From: Methylibium rhizosphaerae
GTDB lineage: Bacteria > Pseudomonadota > Gammaproteobacteria > Burkholderiales > Burkholderiaceae_C
Assembly: GCF_006386545.1 (NCBI RefSeq)
Contig: NZ_SWAR01000003.1
Location: 155,592-219,591 of the forward strand
Length of the DNA: 64,000 bases
Direction: 5' to 3'
Shown here: positions 8,633 through 18,181 of the stretch, in pieces
How positions within the stretch are numbered: the first letter of the stretch is position 1
How the letters are laid out: every line of letters begins with the position of its first letter
Made by a program: the position numbers and the translations under genes
The notes under the pieces: model-generated
Databases searched by the model: none
What the model was told of the DNA's origin: nothing
The model's input: the letters and a program-made list of their open reading frames with translations, nothing else

Positions 8633-9841
8633 TCAGGCCGGCAGCGCGGTCAGCGCCAGGTAACAGGCGCCCAGGGTGTGGTAGTCGGTCTTGCCCGCCT
8701 GGCCCTTGAAGTCGTCGAGCTTGCGGTTGTCGCGGCTCAGCGTGTGAAACCAGGCGCCGTGTTCATGGTCGATGAAGTAGGTCCAGGCGTACGACCACAG
8801 CCGGTCGAACCATCGCCAGTAGTGCTCGACACCGGTGCATTGCCCGAGCAGGGCCGCCGCGGCAATGCTCTCGGCCTGGGTCCAGAAGAACTTGCGGTCG
8901 TCGATCACGGTGTGGCCGTCAGGCCCCAGGCGGTGGCGCAGGCCCAGCTCGGTGTCGTCCCAGCCCCGCTGCATGGCAGCATCGAACAGCGACTGCGCGC
9001 GGCTCACCAGCCATTCCTGCGGCTTCAACCGGTTGAGGATGAGCAGCAGCTTGGCCCATTCGGTCTGGTGGCCGACCTGGAAGCCGTAGGCGCGGAACAG
9101 CAGGTCGGTCTGGTCGCGGTGGTAGTCCCAGTCGGTGGTCCAGTCGCGGCGATGGTTTTCCCAGATGAGGCCGCCGGTGAGGTCGGCCTGGCGCAGGGTG
9201 ATGTTGCGTGCCAGCTGCTCGGCGCGGTCGAGGAAGCGCGCCTCGCCGGTGGCCTCGAAGGCGCTGAGCAGCGCCTCGCAGATGTGCATGTTGGCGTCCT
9301 GGCCGCGGTAGGGCCGCAGGCTGCCGTCGGCGGTGGCTTCGTCCGCATAGAGGCCGGGGCCCGATTCCCAGAACACGTCGTTCAGGCGCGTCCAGGTGTC
9401 GTCGAGCCATTCGCGGGCCTCGGTGACGCCGGCCATGAGCGCATGCGCATAGGCCAGCATCACGAAGGCCAGGCCGTAGGCGTATTCGGTGTCGTCGATC
9501 ACCTGCACCTGCTGCGGCTCGCCGTGCACACGCACCGCCCAGGCATAGCGGCCGGTGGCCGGGTCGAGGTGCGCCTCGCGCAGGAACCGCAGGCCGTGGC
9601 GCACCGCGTCGAGGTAGGTGGGCGCACGGAAGTGCGTGTGCGCCATCGCGTAGTTGAAGATGAAGCGGGTGCTGTTGACGAGGTAGCGCGTCTCGCGGTC
9701 GAAGACCGTGCCGTCGTCCGTGAAGAAGTGGAAGAAGCCGCCGCTGCGGTCGATGCAGCGCGGGTGATAGAACGACATCGTGTGGAAGATGTGTTCCTTC
9801 AGGAAGGCAGCGGAGCGGTAGTGCGGGAACGTTGAATGCAT
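8633..9841 (-). CDS. AGE-family sugar epimerase/isomerase (copy 1)
   Basis: A 402-residue member of the N-acylglucosamine 2-epimerase (AGE) superfamily, an (alpha/alpha)6-barrel family that epimerises or isomerises aldoses at C2 (mannose isomerase, YihS-type isomerase, cellobiose 2-epimerase, GlcNAc 2-epimerase). Diagnostic blocks are GGFFHFFTDDGTVFD near residue 34, YRGQDANMHICEALL in the middle, GHQTEWAKLLL, and the C-terminal SRDNRKLDDF followed by KTDYHTLGACY, which carries the histidine used in proton transfer in the family. There is no signal peptide. It lies 28 bases after a clear paralogue and downstream of a glucose-type ABC importer, so it likely acts on the imported sugar or its product. 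No Shine-Dalgarno sequence is visible before the ATG. Mannose/fructose interconversion is the simplest guess; the exact sugar is undetermined. Confidence 0.86.
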   Translation of the reverse strand: MHSTFPHYRSAAFLKEHIFHTMSFYHPRCIDRSGGFFHFFTDDGTVFDRETRYLVNSTRFIFNYAMAHTHFRAPTYLDAVRHGLRFLREAHLDPATGRYAWAVRVHGEPQQVQVIDDTEYAYGLAFVMLAYAHALMAGVTEAREWLDDTWTRLNDVFWESGPGLYADEATADGSLRPYRGQDANMHICEALLSAFEATGEARFLDRAEQLARNITLRQADLTGGLIWENHRRDWTTDWDYHRDQTDLLFRAYGFQVGHQTEWAKLLLILNRLKPQEWLVSRAQSLFDAAMQRGWDDTELGLRHRLGPDGHTVIDDRKFFWTQAESIAAAALLGQCTGVEHYWRWFDRLWSYAWTYFIDHEHGAWFHTLSRDNRKLDDFKGQAGKTDYHTLGACYLALTALPA

Positions 9842-9869
9842 CGAGCGGACCGGCGAGGGGCGGCGGTTC

Positions 9870-11069
9870 TTATGCAGGGCCGTGGCCCAAGGCCTGCAGC
9901 ACTTCGTAGCAGGCGCCCATGGTGTGGTAGTCCACCTTGCCGGCCGGGCTCTTCTCGTCGCTGAGCTTGCGGTTGTCCTGGCTCAGGATGCGATACCAGG
10001 CGCCGTGCCGGTGGTCCACCAAGTGGGCCCAACTGTAAGCCCACAGGCGGTCGTACCACTGCCAGTAGCGTTGCTCGCCGGTGCGCACGGCCAGCAGGGC
10101 CGCTGCCGCCAGGCTTTCTGCCTGCACCCAGAAGTACTTGTCTGCGTCGCACACGCTGCGATCCGGGGCGAAGCCGTAGACCAGGCCGCCGTGTTCGTCG
10201 TCCCAGGCGTGCTGCATGGCCGCGTCGAACAGCGCGCAGGCTCTCGGCAGCAGCCACGGGCTGCTGCGATGGCGCTCGAGGATCAGCAGCAGCTTGGCCC
10301 ACTCGGTGAGGTGGCCGCTCTGGAAGCCCCAGGGGCGGAAGATGTTGGTCTTGTCGTGGCGGTTGTAGTCCCAGTCCACCGACCAGTCGGCGTGGTAGTG
10401 CTCCCAGATGAGGCCGCCGGCCAGCGAGGCGCGCTGCTGGGTGAAGGTCGTGGCCAGGGTTTCGGCGCGGTCGAGGAAGCGCTGGTCGCCGGTGGCTTCG
10501 TAGGCGGCCAGCATGGCTTCGCAGGCATGCATGTTGGCGTTCTGGCCGCGGTAGGGCTTGCGTTGCCATTGCGCGTCGGCCTCGTCGGCATAGGCCCCAT
10601 GCTGGGGCTCCCAGAAGCGCTGCTCCATCAGCGCATAGGTGGCATCGAGCCCCGCACGGGATTCCTCGATGCCGGCCATCAGGCCGTGCGCATGGGCCAG
10701 CAGCACGAAGGCGAGGCCGTAGCAGTGGTTGGTGTCGTCCCGCACCTGCGCCACCCGGCCGTCCCGCCAGTCGAGCATCCATGCATAGCCGCCGGTGGCC
10801 GGGTTGCGGTGCGCCTGCTCGAGGAAGCGCAGGCCGTGGCGCGCGCCTTCGCGCCAGTGCGGCTGGCCGAAGTGGCGGTAGGCCATCGCATGGGTGAAGA
10901 CGAAGCGCGTGCTGCTGACGAGGTGGCGCGTGTGCCGGTCATAGACCGTGCCGTCGTCCTTGAAGAAATGGAAGAAGCCGCCGGTCGGGTCGGTGCAGCG
11001 GCCGTCGTAGAAGGCCTGCGTGTGCAGGATGTGCTGGCGCAGGAAGTCGGGGGAGCGGAAGTCGGGCAT
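9870..11069 (-). CDS. AGE-family sugar epimerase/isomerase (copy 2)
   Basis: A 399-residue paralogue of the downstream AGE enzyme; the two align from end to end (for example GGFFHFFKDDGTVYD and YRGQNANMHACEAML here). It keeps the family blocks GHLTEWAKLLL and the terminal DYHTMGACYE with the conserved histidine. ATG 11069 is used because GAGAAG lies just upstream and the resulting N-terminus matches copy 1; the frame is open further upstream but that part has no homology to the paralogue. It follows the ATP-binding gene of the sugar importer by 49 bases and is probably co-transcribed. Two paralogues kept side by side suggests different substrate preferences, or heteromer formation, rather than simple redundancy; this is inference. 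Confidence 0.87.
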   Translation of the reverse strand: MPDFRSPDFLRQHILHTQAFYDGRCTDPTGGFFHFFKDDGTVYDRHTRHLVSSTRFVFTHAMAYRHFGQPHWREGARHGLRFLEQAHRNPATGGYAWMLDWRDGRVAQVRDDTNHCYGLAFVLLAHAHGLMAGIEESRAGLDATYALMEQRFWEPQHGAYADEADAQWQRKPYRGQNANMHACEAMLAAYEATGDQRFLDRAETLATTFTQQRASLAGGLIWEHYHADWSVDWDYNRHDKTNIFRPWGFQSGHLTEWAKLLLILERHRSSPWLLPRACALFDAAMQHAWDDEHGGLVYGFAPDRSVCDADKYFWVQAESLAAAALLAVRTGEQRYWQWYDRLWAYSWAHLVDHRHGAWYRILSQDNRKLSDEKSPAGKVDYHTMGACYEVLQALGHGPA

Positions 11070-11118
11070 GGGTGTCTTCTCGAGGCATGGTGGTTCGCCC
11101 AGGCCCTGGGCTGCCGGC

Positions 11119-12183
<1,065 letters not shown>

Positions 12184-12259
12184 GGCTGCTTTTCCTATTC
12201 CGTTTTCGATGTCTGTTCAAAGCGGTACTTGCGGACCGCTGAAGGCACTGCGGGAGTGG

Positions 12260-13120
12260 TCATCCTTTGACGGCACCGGCAGTCAGGCCGCGCACAAAGT
12301 ACTTGCCCGCAACGATGTAGACGATCAGCGTGGGCAGGCCCGCGATCATCGCGGCGGCCATGTCCACGTTGTATTCCTTGACCACGCTCGAGGTGTTGGC
12401 CAGGTTGTTCAGGCCCACGGTGATCGGCTTCGAGTCGGAGCCGGAGAACACCACGCCGAACAGGAAGTCGTTCCAGATGTTGGTGAACTGCCAGATCAGC
12501 GTGACCACGAGGATGGGCGTGGACAGCGGCAGCACGATGCGGAAGAAGATCTTCCAGAAGCCCGCACCGTCGAGCATGGCCGCCTTGATCAGCTCGTCGG
12601 GCAGTCCGACGTAGTAGTTGCGGAAGAACAGCGTGGTGGAGGGCAGGCCGCACAGGATGTGCACGATCACCAGGCCCCAGATCGAGCTCGCGAGCCCGAA
12701 CCAGCCGAGGATCTGCGACATGGGCAGCAGCACCACCTGCAGCGGCATGAACACGCCGAACAGCAGCAACGCGAACATGACCTCGCTGCCGCGGAAGCGC
12801 CACTTGCTGAGCACGTAGCCGTTGATGGCGCCCAGCGAGGTGGAAACCGCCACCGCCGGCACGATCATCAGCACCGAGTTCCAGAAGAAGGGCTTCAGGC
12901 CGCCGCAGTCCACGCCGGTGCAGGCGGAAGACCAGGCCTTGCTCCAGGCCTCGAAGCTGGGCGAGGCCGGCAGTGCCAGCAGGCTGCCGCCGCGGATCTC
13001 GTCCATGCCCTTGAGCGACGTGGTGATCATCACGTACAGCGGCGCGAGAAAGAAGATGGCGAAGCCGATGAGCAGGCTCCACAGGATCACGCGATGAATC
13101 GTGTTCGCGTTCGCGTTCAT
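12260..13120 (-). CDS. gtsC: Sugar ABC transporter permease (MalG type)
   Basis: A 286-residue inner-membrane permease with six predicted helices. The EAA loop that docks with the ATPase is visible as ELIKAAMLDGAGFWKIFFRI near residue 190. The segment after the first helix carries a small insert with two cysteines (SSACTGVDCGG, near residue 70) on the periplasmic side, which could form a disulfide. Its ATG overlaps the stop of gtsB in an ATGA (13117-13120), so the two channel subunits are translationally coupled. It forms the channel heterodimer with GtsB. Confidence 0.92.
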   Translation of the reverse strand: MNANANTIHRVILWSLLIGFAIFFLAPLYVMITTSLKGMDEIRGGSLLALPASPSFEAWSKAWSSACTGVDCGGLKPFFWNSVLMIVPAVAVSTSLGAINGYVLSKWRFRGSEVMFALLLFGVFMPLQVVLLPMSQILGWFGLASSIWGLVIVHILCGLPSTTLFFRNYYVGLPDELIKAAMLDGAGFWKIFFRIVLPLSTPILVVTLIWQFTNIWNDFLFGVVFSGSDSKPITVGLNNLANTSSVVKEYNVDMAAAMIAGLPTLIVYIVAGKYFVRGLTAGAVKG

Positions 13121-13998
13121 TTGCGCGACCTCAGTTCACTGTAGAGATAAGGCACCACGATGGCGGCCACGGTGGCCAGCATGATGGTGGCCGAGGCGGC
13201 GCCCAGGTTGATCTGCCCGCGCGAGAAGGCCATCGCATACATGAAGGTGGCCGGCAGGTCGGTGGCATAGCCGGGGCCGCCGGCGGTGAGCGCCATCACC
13301 AGGTCGAAGCTCTTGATCGCGATGTGCGACAGCACCATCAGCGTCGAGAAGAACACCGGCCGCAGGCTCGGGATGAGGATGCGCCAGTAGATGCGCGGCA
13401 GCGACGCGCCGTCGACCTGCGCCGCCTTGATGATGGATTCGTCGATGCCGCGCAGGCCGGCCAGGAAGAGGGCCATCACGAAGCCGGAGCTCTGCCAGAC
13501 GCCCGCGATCACCACGCAGTAGATCGCGTAGTCGGGGTTGACCAGCCAGTCGAAGCTGAAGCTCGTCCACCCCCAGTCATTCATCACCTTTTCAAGCCCG
13601 AGGCCCGGGTTCAGGATCCATTTCCATGCCGTGCCGGTGACGATGAAGCTGAGCGCCATCGGGTACAGGTAGATGGTGCGCAGGGCGCCCTCGGCGCGGA
13701 TCTTCTGGTCCAGCAGCACCGCCAGCAGCAGGCCCAGCGCCATGGCGCCGCCGATGAACAGCGTGCCGAAGATCACCAGGTTCTTGAGCGCCACCTGGAA
13801 CCGCTCGCTCTCGAACAGCGTGACGTAGGGTTCGAAGCCGGCGAATTCGTAGTTGGGCAGAAGGCGCGAGGCCGACACCGAGAAGTAGCCGTTCCAGGCG
13901 ATGAGCCCGTAGATGAAGGCGAAGCCCAGCACGAAGGAGGGCGCCACCACCAGCTTGGGCAGCCAGTTGCGGACTGCGGGGGACGGGGCAGTACTCAT
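13117..13998 (-). CDS. gtsB: Sugar ABC transporter permease (MalF type)
   Basis: A 293-residue inner-membrane permease with six predicted helices and the EAA loop ESIIKAAQVDGASLPRIYWR near residue 190. ATG 13998 is preferred. An in-frame TTG at 14022 falls in the U-tract of the upstream terminator-like hairpin and is an unlikely start. The gene is separated from gtsA by that hairpin, so only part of the transcripts from the gtsA promoter should reach it. It pairs with GtsC to form the transmembrane channel. Confidence 0.92.
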   Translation of the reverse strand: MSTAPSPAVRNWLPKLVVAPSFVLGFAFIYGLIAWNGYFSVSASRLLPNYEFAGFEPYVTLFESERFQVALKNLVIFGTLFIGGAMALGLLLAVLLDQKIRAEGALRTIYLYPMALSFIVTGTAWKWILNPGLGLEKVMNDWGWTSFSFDWLVNPDYAIYCVVIAGVWQSSGFVMALFLAGLRGIDESIIKAAQVDGASLPRIYWRILIPSLRPVFFSTLMVLSHIAIKSFDLVMALTAGGPGYATDLPATFMYAMAFSRGQINLGAASATIMLATVAAIVVPYLYSELRSRK

Positions 13999-14020
13999 GA
14001 AGCCTTGAGGGTCGTCTGTC

Positions 14021-14058
14021 AAAAAAAGGCCGGCCAGGGCCTGTCACCCTGGCCGGCC
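14021..14058 (-). terminator. Intercistronic terminator/attenuator between gtsA and gtsB
   Basis: Perfect 12-base inverted repeat GGCCGGCCAGGG (14028-14039) and CCCTGGCCGGCC (14047-14058) with a 7-base loop. On the minus strand it is followed at once by seven T residues (14027-14021). This is a textbook intrinsic terminator 50 bases after the gtsA stop. Because gtsB, gtsC and gtsD follow on the same strand with no other obvious promoter, it is best read as a partial terminator that makes the binding protein more abundant than the membrane components and protects the 3' end of the gtsA message. Confidence 0.88.
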
Positions 14059-14107
14059 TCAATGCTGCTTCAGCAGTTCACACACACGAAGATCGGTCTA
14101 ACCCTCA

Positions 14108-15370
14108 TCACTTGGTGCGGGCGGCGGCAGCGATCTTGTCCTTTGCCTCGGCCACGGTCATCTTGTCGCTGTTCCAGTAGTTGGACACCGCGTCCTTGAT
14201 CGCGCCTTCGGCGGCCGACGAGACGGCCATGCCGTGGGCGATGGAAGGCACCAGCCCGCCCGACTTGGACGAATCGACGAAGTCCTTCGACGAGGCCTTG
14301 GCGCAGTCGTCGAACTTGTCCATCGGCATGTTCAGGCGCACCGGGATCGAGCCCTTGTTCAGGTTGAAGACTTCCTGGAACTGGGTGCTCATGATCTCGG
14401 CGGCCAGGTCCTTCTGGGCGGCGATGTTGGCCTGGTCCTTCAGCTGGAACATCGCGAACGAGTCCACGTTGTAGGTGTAGGCCTTGGCGGTGCCGGGGGC
14501 GGCCACGCAGCCGAAATCCTTGCCCGGCACCTTGCCGGCCGCCAGGAACTCGCCCTTGGCCCAGTCGCCCATGATCTGCATGCCGGCCTGGCCGTTGATG
14601 ACCATGGCGGTGGCCAGGTTCCAGTCGCGGCCCGGGGCGTTCTTGTCGGTGTAGTCCTTGATCTTCTTGAAGGTGGTGAGCACCTGGTCCATGGTCGCGC
14701 TCTTCAGCGCGTTCTGGTCCAGCTGCACCAGCGCCTTCTTGTAGAAGTCGGTGCCGCCCACGCCCAGCGCCACGGCTTCGAACGTGGTGAAGTCCTGCCA
14801 GTTCTGGCCGCCGTGTGCGACGGCGACGATGCCGGCCTTCTTCAGCGCTTCGGCGGCGGTGAAGAACTCGTCCCAGGTGGTCGGCACCTTGGCGCCGGCC
14901 TTCTTGAACGCTTCCGGGTTGGTCCACAGCCAGTTCACGCGGTGCACGTTCACCGGCGCGGCGACGTAGTTGCCCTTGTACTTGAGGCCGTCGGCGATGG
15001 CCTTGGGCAGCAGTTCGTCCCACTTGTTGGCCTTGGCCACGTCGTCCATGTTGGCCAGCACGCCTTCGCGCGCCCATTCCTGGATCGACGGCCCCTTGAT
15101 CTGCGCGGCCGAGGGCGGGTTGCCCGAGACGACGCGCGACTTCAGCACGGTCATGGCGGAGTCGCCGCCGCCGCCGGCCACCGCGAAGTCCTTCCAGCGG
15201 TGGCCCTTCTTCTGCAGGGTGAGCTTCAGCGCTGTGGCCGCCTTGGCCTCGCCGCCCGACGTCCACCAGTGCAGCACCTCGATTTCACCTGCCTGAGCAG
15301 CGGTGGCACCCAGCAGGCCAGCGGCCGCCAGCGCCCAGCTCATGCGGCTCAGTGTGCGTTGCGTTGTCAT
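14108..15370 (-). CDS. gtsA: Glucose/mannose-type ABC transporter substrate-binding protein
   Basis: A 420-residue periplasmic binding protein with a Sec signal peptide (residues 1-27, cleavage after AQA). The mature N-terminus with EVLHWWTSGGEAKAA, followed by AVAGGGGDSAMTVLKSR and PPSAAQIKGPSIQEWA, matches the Pseudomonas GtsA glucose-binding protein block for block, which is the reason for assigning this operon to the Gts class. The start ATG has GAGGAG about 8 bases upstream. It is the first gene of a minus-strand operon (binding protein, two permeases, ATPase, two AGE enzymes). Glucose is the likely ligand, but mannose or another aldose would fit the epimerase genes equally well. Confidence 0.92.
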   Translation of the reverse strand: MTTQRTLSRMSWALAAAGLLGATAAQAGEIEVLHWWTSGGEAKAATALKLTLQKKGHRWKDFAVAGGGGDSAMTVLKSRVVSGNPPSAAQIKGPSIQEWAREGVLANMDDVAKANKWDELLPKAIADGLKYKGNYVAAPVNVHRVNWLWTNPEAFKKAGAKVPTTWDEFFTAAEALKKAGIVAVAHGGQNWQDFTTFEAVALGVGGTDFYKKALVQLDQNALKSATMDQVLTTFKKIKDYTDKNAPGRDWNLATAMVINGQAGMQIMGDWAKGEFLAAGKVPGKDFGCVAAPGTAKAYTYNVDSFAMFQLKDQANIAAQKDLAAEIMSTQFQEVFNLNKGSIPVRLNMPMDKFDDCAKASSKDFVDSSKSGGLVPSIAHGMAVSSAAEGAIKDAVSNYWNSDKMTVAEAKDKIAAAARTK

Positions 15371-15399
15371 CCTTTGACTCCTCTTTCAGTGTTGTTCAG

Positions 15400-15413
15400 C
15401 TTGAGCACTCAAG
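15400..15413. promoter_or_regulatory. Palindrome upstream of gtsA, possible operator
   Basis: CTTGAG-CA-CTCAAG is a perfect 6-base inverted repeat 30 bases upstream of the gtsA ATG. It lies next to an unusually AT-rich patch (15421-15452) in a very GC-rich region. The position would suit a repressor site covering the gtsA promoter. No regulator gene adjoins the operon, so the protein that might bind is unknown. Confidence 0.4.
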
Positions 15414-15552
15414 CGGCGCAATGTTAAAGATTAATTAATGCGTCCTTAAACTGGTGTTTACCCTCGTTTCGATATGCTCAAGTCACGGCCGCAGCCGCCG
15501 AAGAGGGCGCATCACCTAGCCCCGCAGGCCAACGGCTTGCCTCTCCCATTCC

Positions 15553-16716
15553 GTGACCATTGAAGCTGCCGCCCAGCACCTGCCCCCCGGCCAGCCAGAG
15601 GAGATGCAGGCCCGCGCCCGGCGTCGCCGCGGCGAAAGGTTGCGCATGCTGGGGCTGGTGTTCGTCAGCTACCTGTTCGATTCGGGGATGCTGGGGATGC
15701 TGGGGCTGGCCGGCGCAATGGACCCGCTGGCCGCCGGCTATTACGCACTGGGCGGCGCCGCTGCCTGCCTGGGCTTCTATCTCGCGCTGCGAGGCGGCTG
15801 GAGCGAGCGCTTCCAGGACCCCTACCTGACCAGCGCGCAGATCGTCACCGCCTCGACCCTGCAGCTGGTGGTCGCCTGGCTGGCGCCGCAGGTGGGCGCG
15901 CTGCTGCTGTGCATCATCTTCCTGGTGTTCTCCTTCAGCGCCTTGCGGCTCACGCTGCGGCAGCTGGTGCCGGTGTGGGCGGCGGTTTCGCTGGGCATCG
16001 TGGCGGTGGTGCTGCTGTCGGGGAAGCCGCTCGCGCTGCCGGCGGCCACGCCGTGGCAGGCGGTGCTGTCGGGCCTGTGGGTCTCGTTCACCGTCGGGCG
16101 CTGTGCATTCGTCGGCCTGTATGGGGCGTCGGTGCGCGAGCTGCTCGGTTCGCGCAACCGAGAGCTGGCCGCCGCCCAGGGGCGCCTGCAGGACCTGGCC
16201 TCGCGCGACGAGCTGACCGGGGCGCTCAACCGGCGGGCCATCATGGGCATCGTGTCCGAGCATCTCGAACGCCGGCGGCAGGGCGGCCCGGCGTTCGCCG
16301 TCGCGCTGCTGGACCTCGACCACTTCAAGCAGGTCAACGACCGCCACGGCCACCTTGTCGGCGATGAAGTGCTGCGCCGCTTCGTCATCACGGCCGCACG
16401 CAGCCTGCGTGGCGGCGACCGCATGGGCCGCTACGGCGGCGAGGAATTCCTGCTGCTCATCGACGGCGCCATCGACGCCGAGGCAGCGCGTGCGGTGGCC
16501 GAGCGGCTGCGGCAGGCCACCGAGTCGCAGGCCTGGGGCGAGGTGGCCGCCGGACTGCAGGTCACCATGTCGGCCGGGCTGGCGTTCGCGGACGGCGCCT
16601 CGGGCCTCGAGCAACTGCTGCAGCGGGCGGACGAGGCGCTCTACGCGGCCAAGAGCGGCGGCCGCAACCGGGTGTGCACCGCCGCCGAGGCGCGACAGGT
16701 CACCGCGCCCGCCTGA
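15553..16716 (+). CDS. Membrane-anchored diguanylate cyclase (GGDEF)
   Basis: A 387-residue enzyme that makes cyclic di-GMP from two GTP. Five or six hydrophobic helices occupy residues 30-195, a short linker follows, and the GGDEF domain covers residues 220-375. The active site reads GGEEF at 295-299, an accepted catalytic variant. The RxxD inhibitory site is present at R286-D289, exactly five residues before it, so product inhibition is expected. The GTP-binding region DLDHFKQVND is intact. There is no EAL domain. The GTG at 15553 is the first start in the frame; ATG 15604 is an alternative that would still include all helices. Its last 17 bases overlap the 3' end of the convergent sensor kinase gene. 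The signal sensed by the membrane part is unknown. Confidence 0.9.
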   Translation: MTIEAAAQHLPPGQPEEMQARARRRRGERLRMLGLVFVSYLFDSGMLGMLGLAGAMDPLAAGYYALGGAAACLGFYLALRGGWSERFQDPYLTSAQIVTASTLQLVVAWLAPQVGALLLCIIFLVFSFSALRLTLRQLVPVWAAVSLGIVAVVLLSGKPLALPAATPWQAVLSGLWVSFTVGRCAFVGLYGASVRELLGSRNRELAAAQGRLQDLASRDELTGALNRRAIMGIVSEHLERRRQGGPAFAVALLDLDHFKQVNDRHGHLVGDEVLRRFVITAARSLRGGDRMGRYGGEEFLLLIDGAIDAEAARAVAERLRQATESQAWGEVAAGLQVTMSAGLAFADGASGLEQLLQRADEALYAAKSGGRNRVCTAAEARQVTAPA

Positions 16717-18181
16717 ACACCAGCCGCACGCACAGCCCCTGGGGCTGCACCGGCTGTAGCGACACGCTGCCGGCGTGGCGTTCGACGATCTCCTTCACGA
16801 TGGCGAGGCCCAGGCCGCAGCCGCTGCCTTCGTGGGTGGCCCGCACGAACCGCTCGAACACCCGCTCGCGGTCGGCTTCGGCGATGCCGGGGCCGTTGTC
16901 CTCCACCTCGGCCACCGCGTGCAGGCCTTCGGCACGCACCCGCACCGTGACTTCGGTGCCGCGGCCGGCATAGCGGATCGCGTTGTCGATCAGGTTGGCC
17001 AGCGCCTCCCGGATGAGCAAGGCATTGCCCTCCACCTCCACTGGCGCTTCGCGGGCGCCGAGTGCGTCGAAGCCGAGGTCGATGCCGGCCTGCAGCGCCC
17101 GGGGTACCTGTTCGGCGGTGAGCTCGCGGGCGAGCTTGGCGAGGTCGAAGCGGGTGCGCCCCTGGGCGGCTGCCGACTCCGGCTCGGCGCGCGCCAGCGT
17201 GAGCAGCTGGCTCACCAGGTGGGCGCTGCGATTGGCGCTTTCGTGCACCCGCTTCAGGCGCGCCTTCAGCGCCGTCATGGCCGCCTCGTCGTGCAGCTTG
17301 GCGGGGTCGGCGATGTCCTGCAGCGCCAGCTCGGTCTGGCTCTTCAGGCCGGCCAGGGGCGTGCGCAGCTGGTGCGCCGCATCGCTGATGAAGCGCCGCT
17401 GCTTGCTCACGCTTTCATGCACGGCGGCCAGCAGGCTGTTGAGCGCCTTGGCCAGCGCGCGCACCTCGTCGGGCGCCGACTCGATCTCGATGGGGGCGAG
17501 GTCGTTCGGCGCACGGTCCTTCACCGCGTCGCGCAGCCGCGCCAGCGGCGCCAGGCCGGCGCGGATGCCGGCCCACACGATGAGCGACATCAGGCCCACC
17601 AGCATCGACAGCGGCAGGGCCGTGTCGATCAGGATGCGCCGCGCCAGCCCCTCGCGGCTGGCGCGGCTCTTGGCCAGCTGCACCAGCATGCGCTGCGGCT
17701 CGCCTTCTTCGCCGTAGGCCAGGTAGAGCGCCGCCACCCGCACCGGCGTGTCGCCCACCATGCCGTCGTAGAAATAGGGCGCATCGAGCACCGGCTTGGT
17801 GATGGGCGGCGGCGCCGGCAGGCGGTTGTTGCCCAGGATGAACTGCCCCGGCGGCGCGCTCACCATGTAGTAGACCTTGTCGTCGGCGTCGGTCTCGATG
17901 ATGTCCTGCGCGGCCCGCGGGAAGTCGATGAACAGGCCGTTGCCGATCGGCTTGACCTGGCGCGCCAGGGCCCGCGAGCTCTGGTAGAGGCTGCGGTCGA
18001 TGGCCAGGTTGGCATAGCGCGCCGCCACGTCGTAGGTCACCCAGGCGGCGGCCAGCCACAGCACCAGTTGCGGCAGCAGCAGCCACAGCAGCAGATGCCG
18101 GTGCAGGGAGCGCGACACGGGCGACACGCCCGGCACGCCGCTGATGAGCCGGCGCAGCCCCTGCCAGGAACGCTGCAGCAT
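16700..18181 (-). CDS. Sensor histidine kinase, QseC/TctE type
   Basis: A 493-residue inner-membrane sensor kinase. A first transmembrane helix at 30-50, a periplasmic domain of about 130 residues (2CSK_N type) and a second helix near 190-210 are followed by a HAMP-like linker, HisKA with H270 in DAAHQLRTPLAGL, and an ATPase with NLIDNAIRYA, DNGPGI and GCGLGLAI. It shares one base with the stop codon of the response regulator gene (TGATG), so the pair is translationally coupled. The TctE/QseC class often reports on tricarboxylates or related ligands through a periplasmic protein; here the upstream gene is such a protein of a different family. The start is the ATG at 18181; a TTG one codon upstream is dismissed. 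Confidence 0.93.
   Translation of the reverse strand: MLQRSWQGLRRLISGVPGVSPVSRSLHRHLLLWLLLPQLVLWLAAAWVTYDVAARYANLAIDRSLYQSSRALARQVKPIGNGLFIDFPRAAQDIIETDADDKVYYMVSAPPGQFILGNNRLPAPPPITKPVLDAPYFYDGMVGDTPVRVAALYLAYGEEGEPQRMLVQLAKSRASREGLARRILIDTALPLSMLVGLMSLIVWAGIRAGLAPLARLRDAVKDRAPNDLAPIEIESAPDEVRALAKALNSLLAAVHESVSKQRRFISDAAHQLRTPLAGLKSQTELALQDIADPAKLHDEAAMTALKARLKRVHESANRSAHLVSQLLTLARAEPESAAAQGRTRFDLAKLARELTAEQVPRALQAGIDLGFDALGAREAPVEVEGNALLIREALANLIDNAIRYAGRGTEVTVRVRAEGLHAVAEVEDNGPGIAEADRERVFERFVRATHEGSGCGLGLAIVKEIVERHAGSVSLQPVQPQGLCVRLVFRRAR

Noticed and set aside
13999..14022. TTG start of gtsB at 14022
   Set aside because: It would put the start codon in the U-tract of the gtsA terminator; ATG 13998 gives the normal N-terminus.
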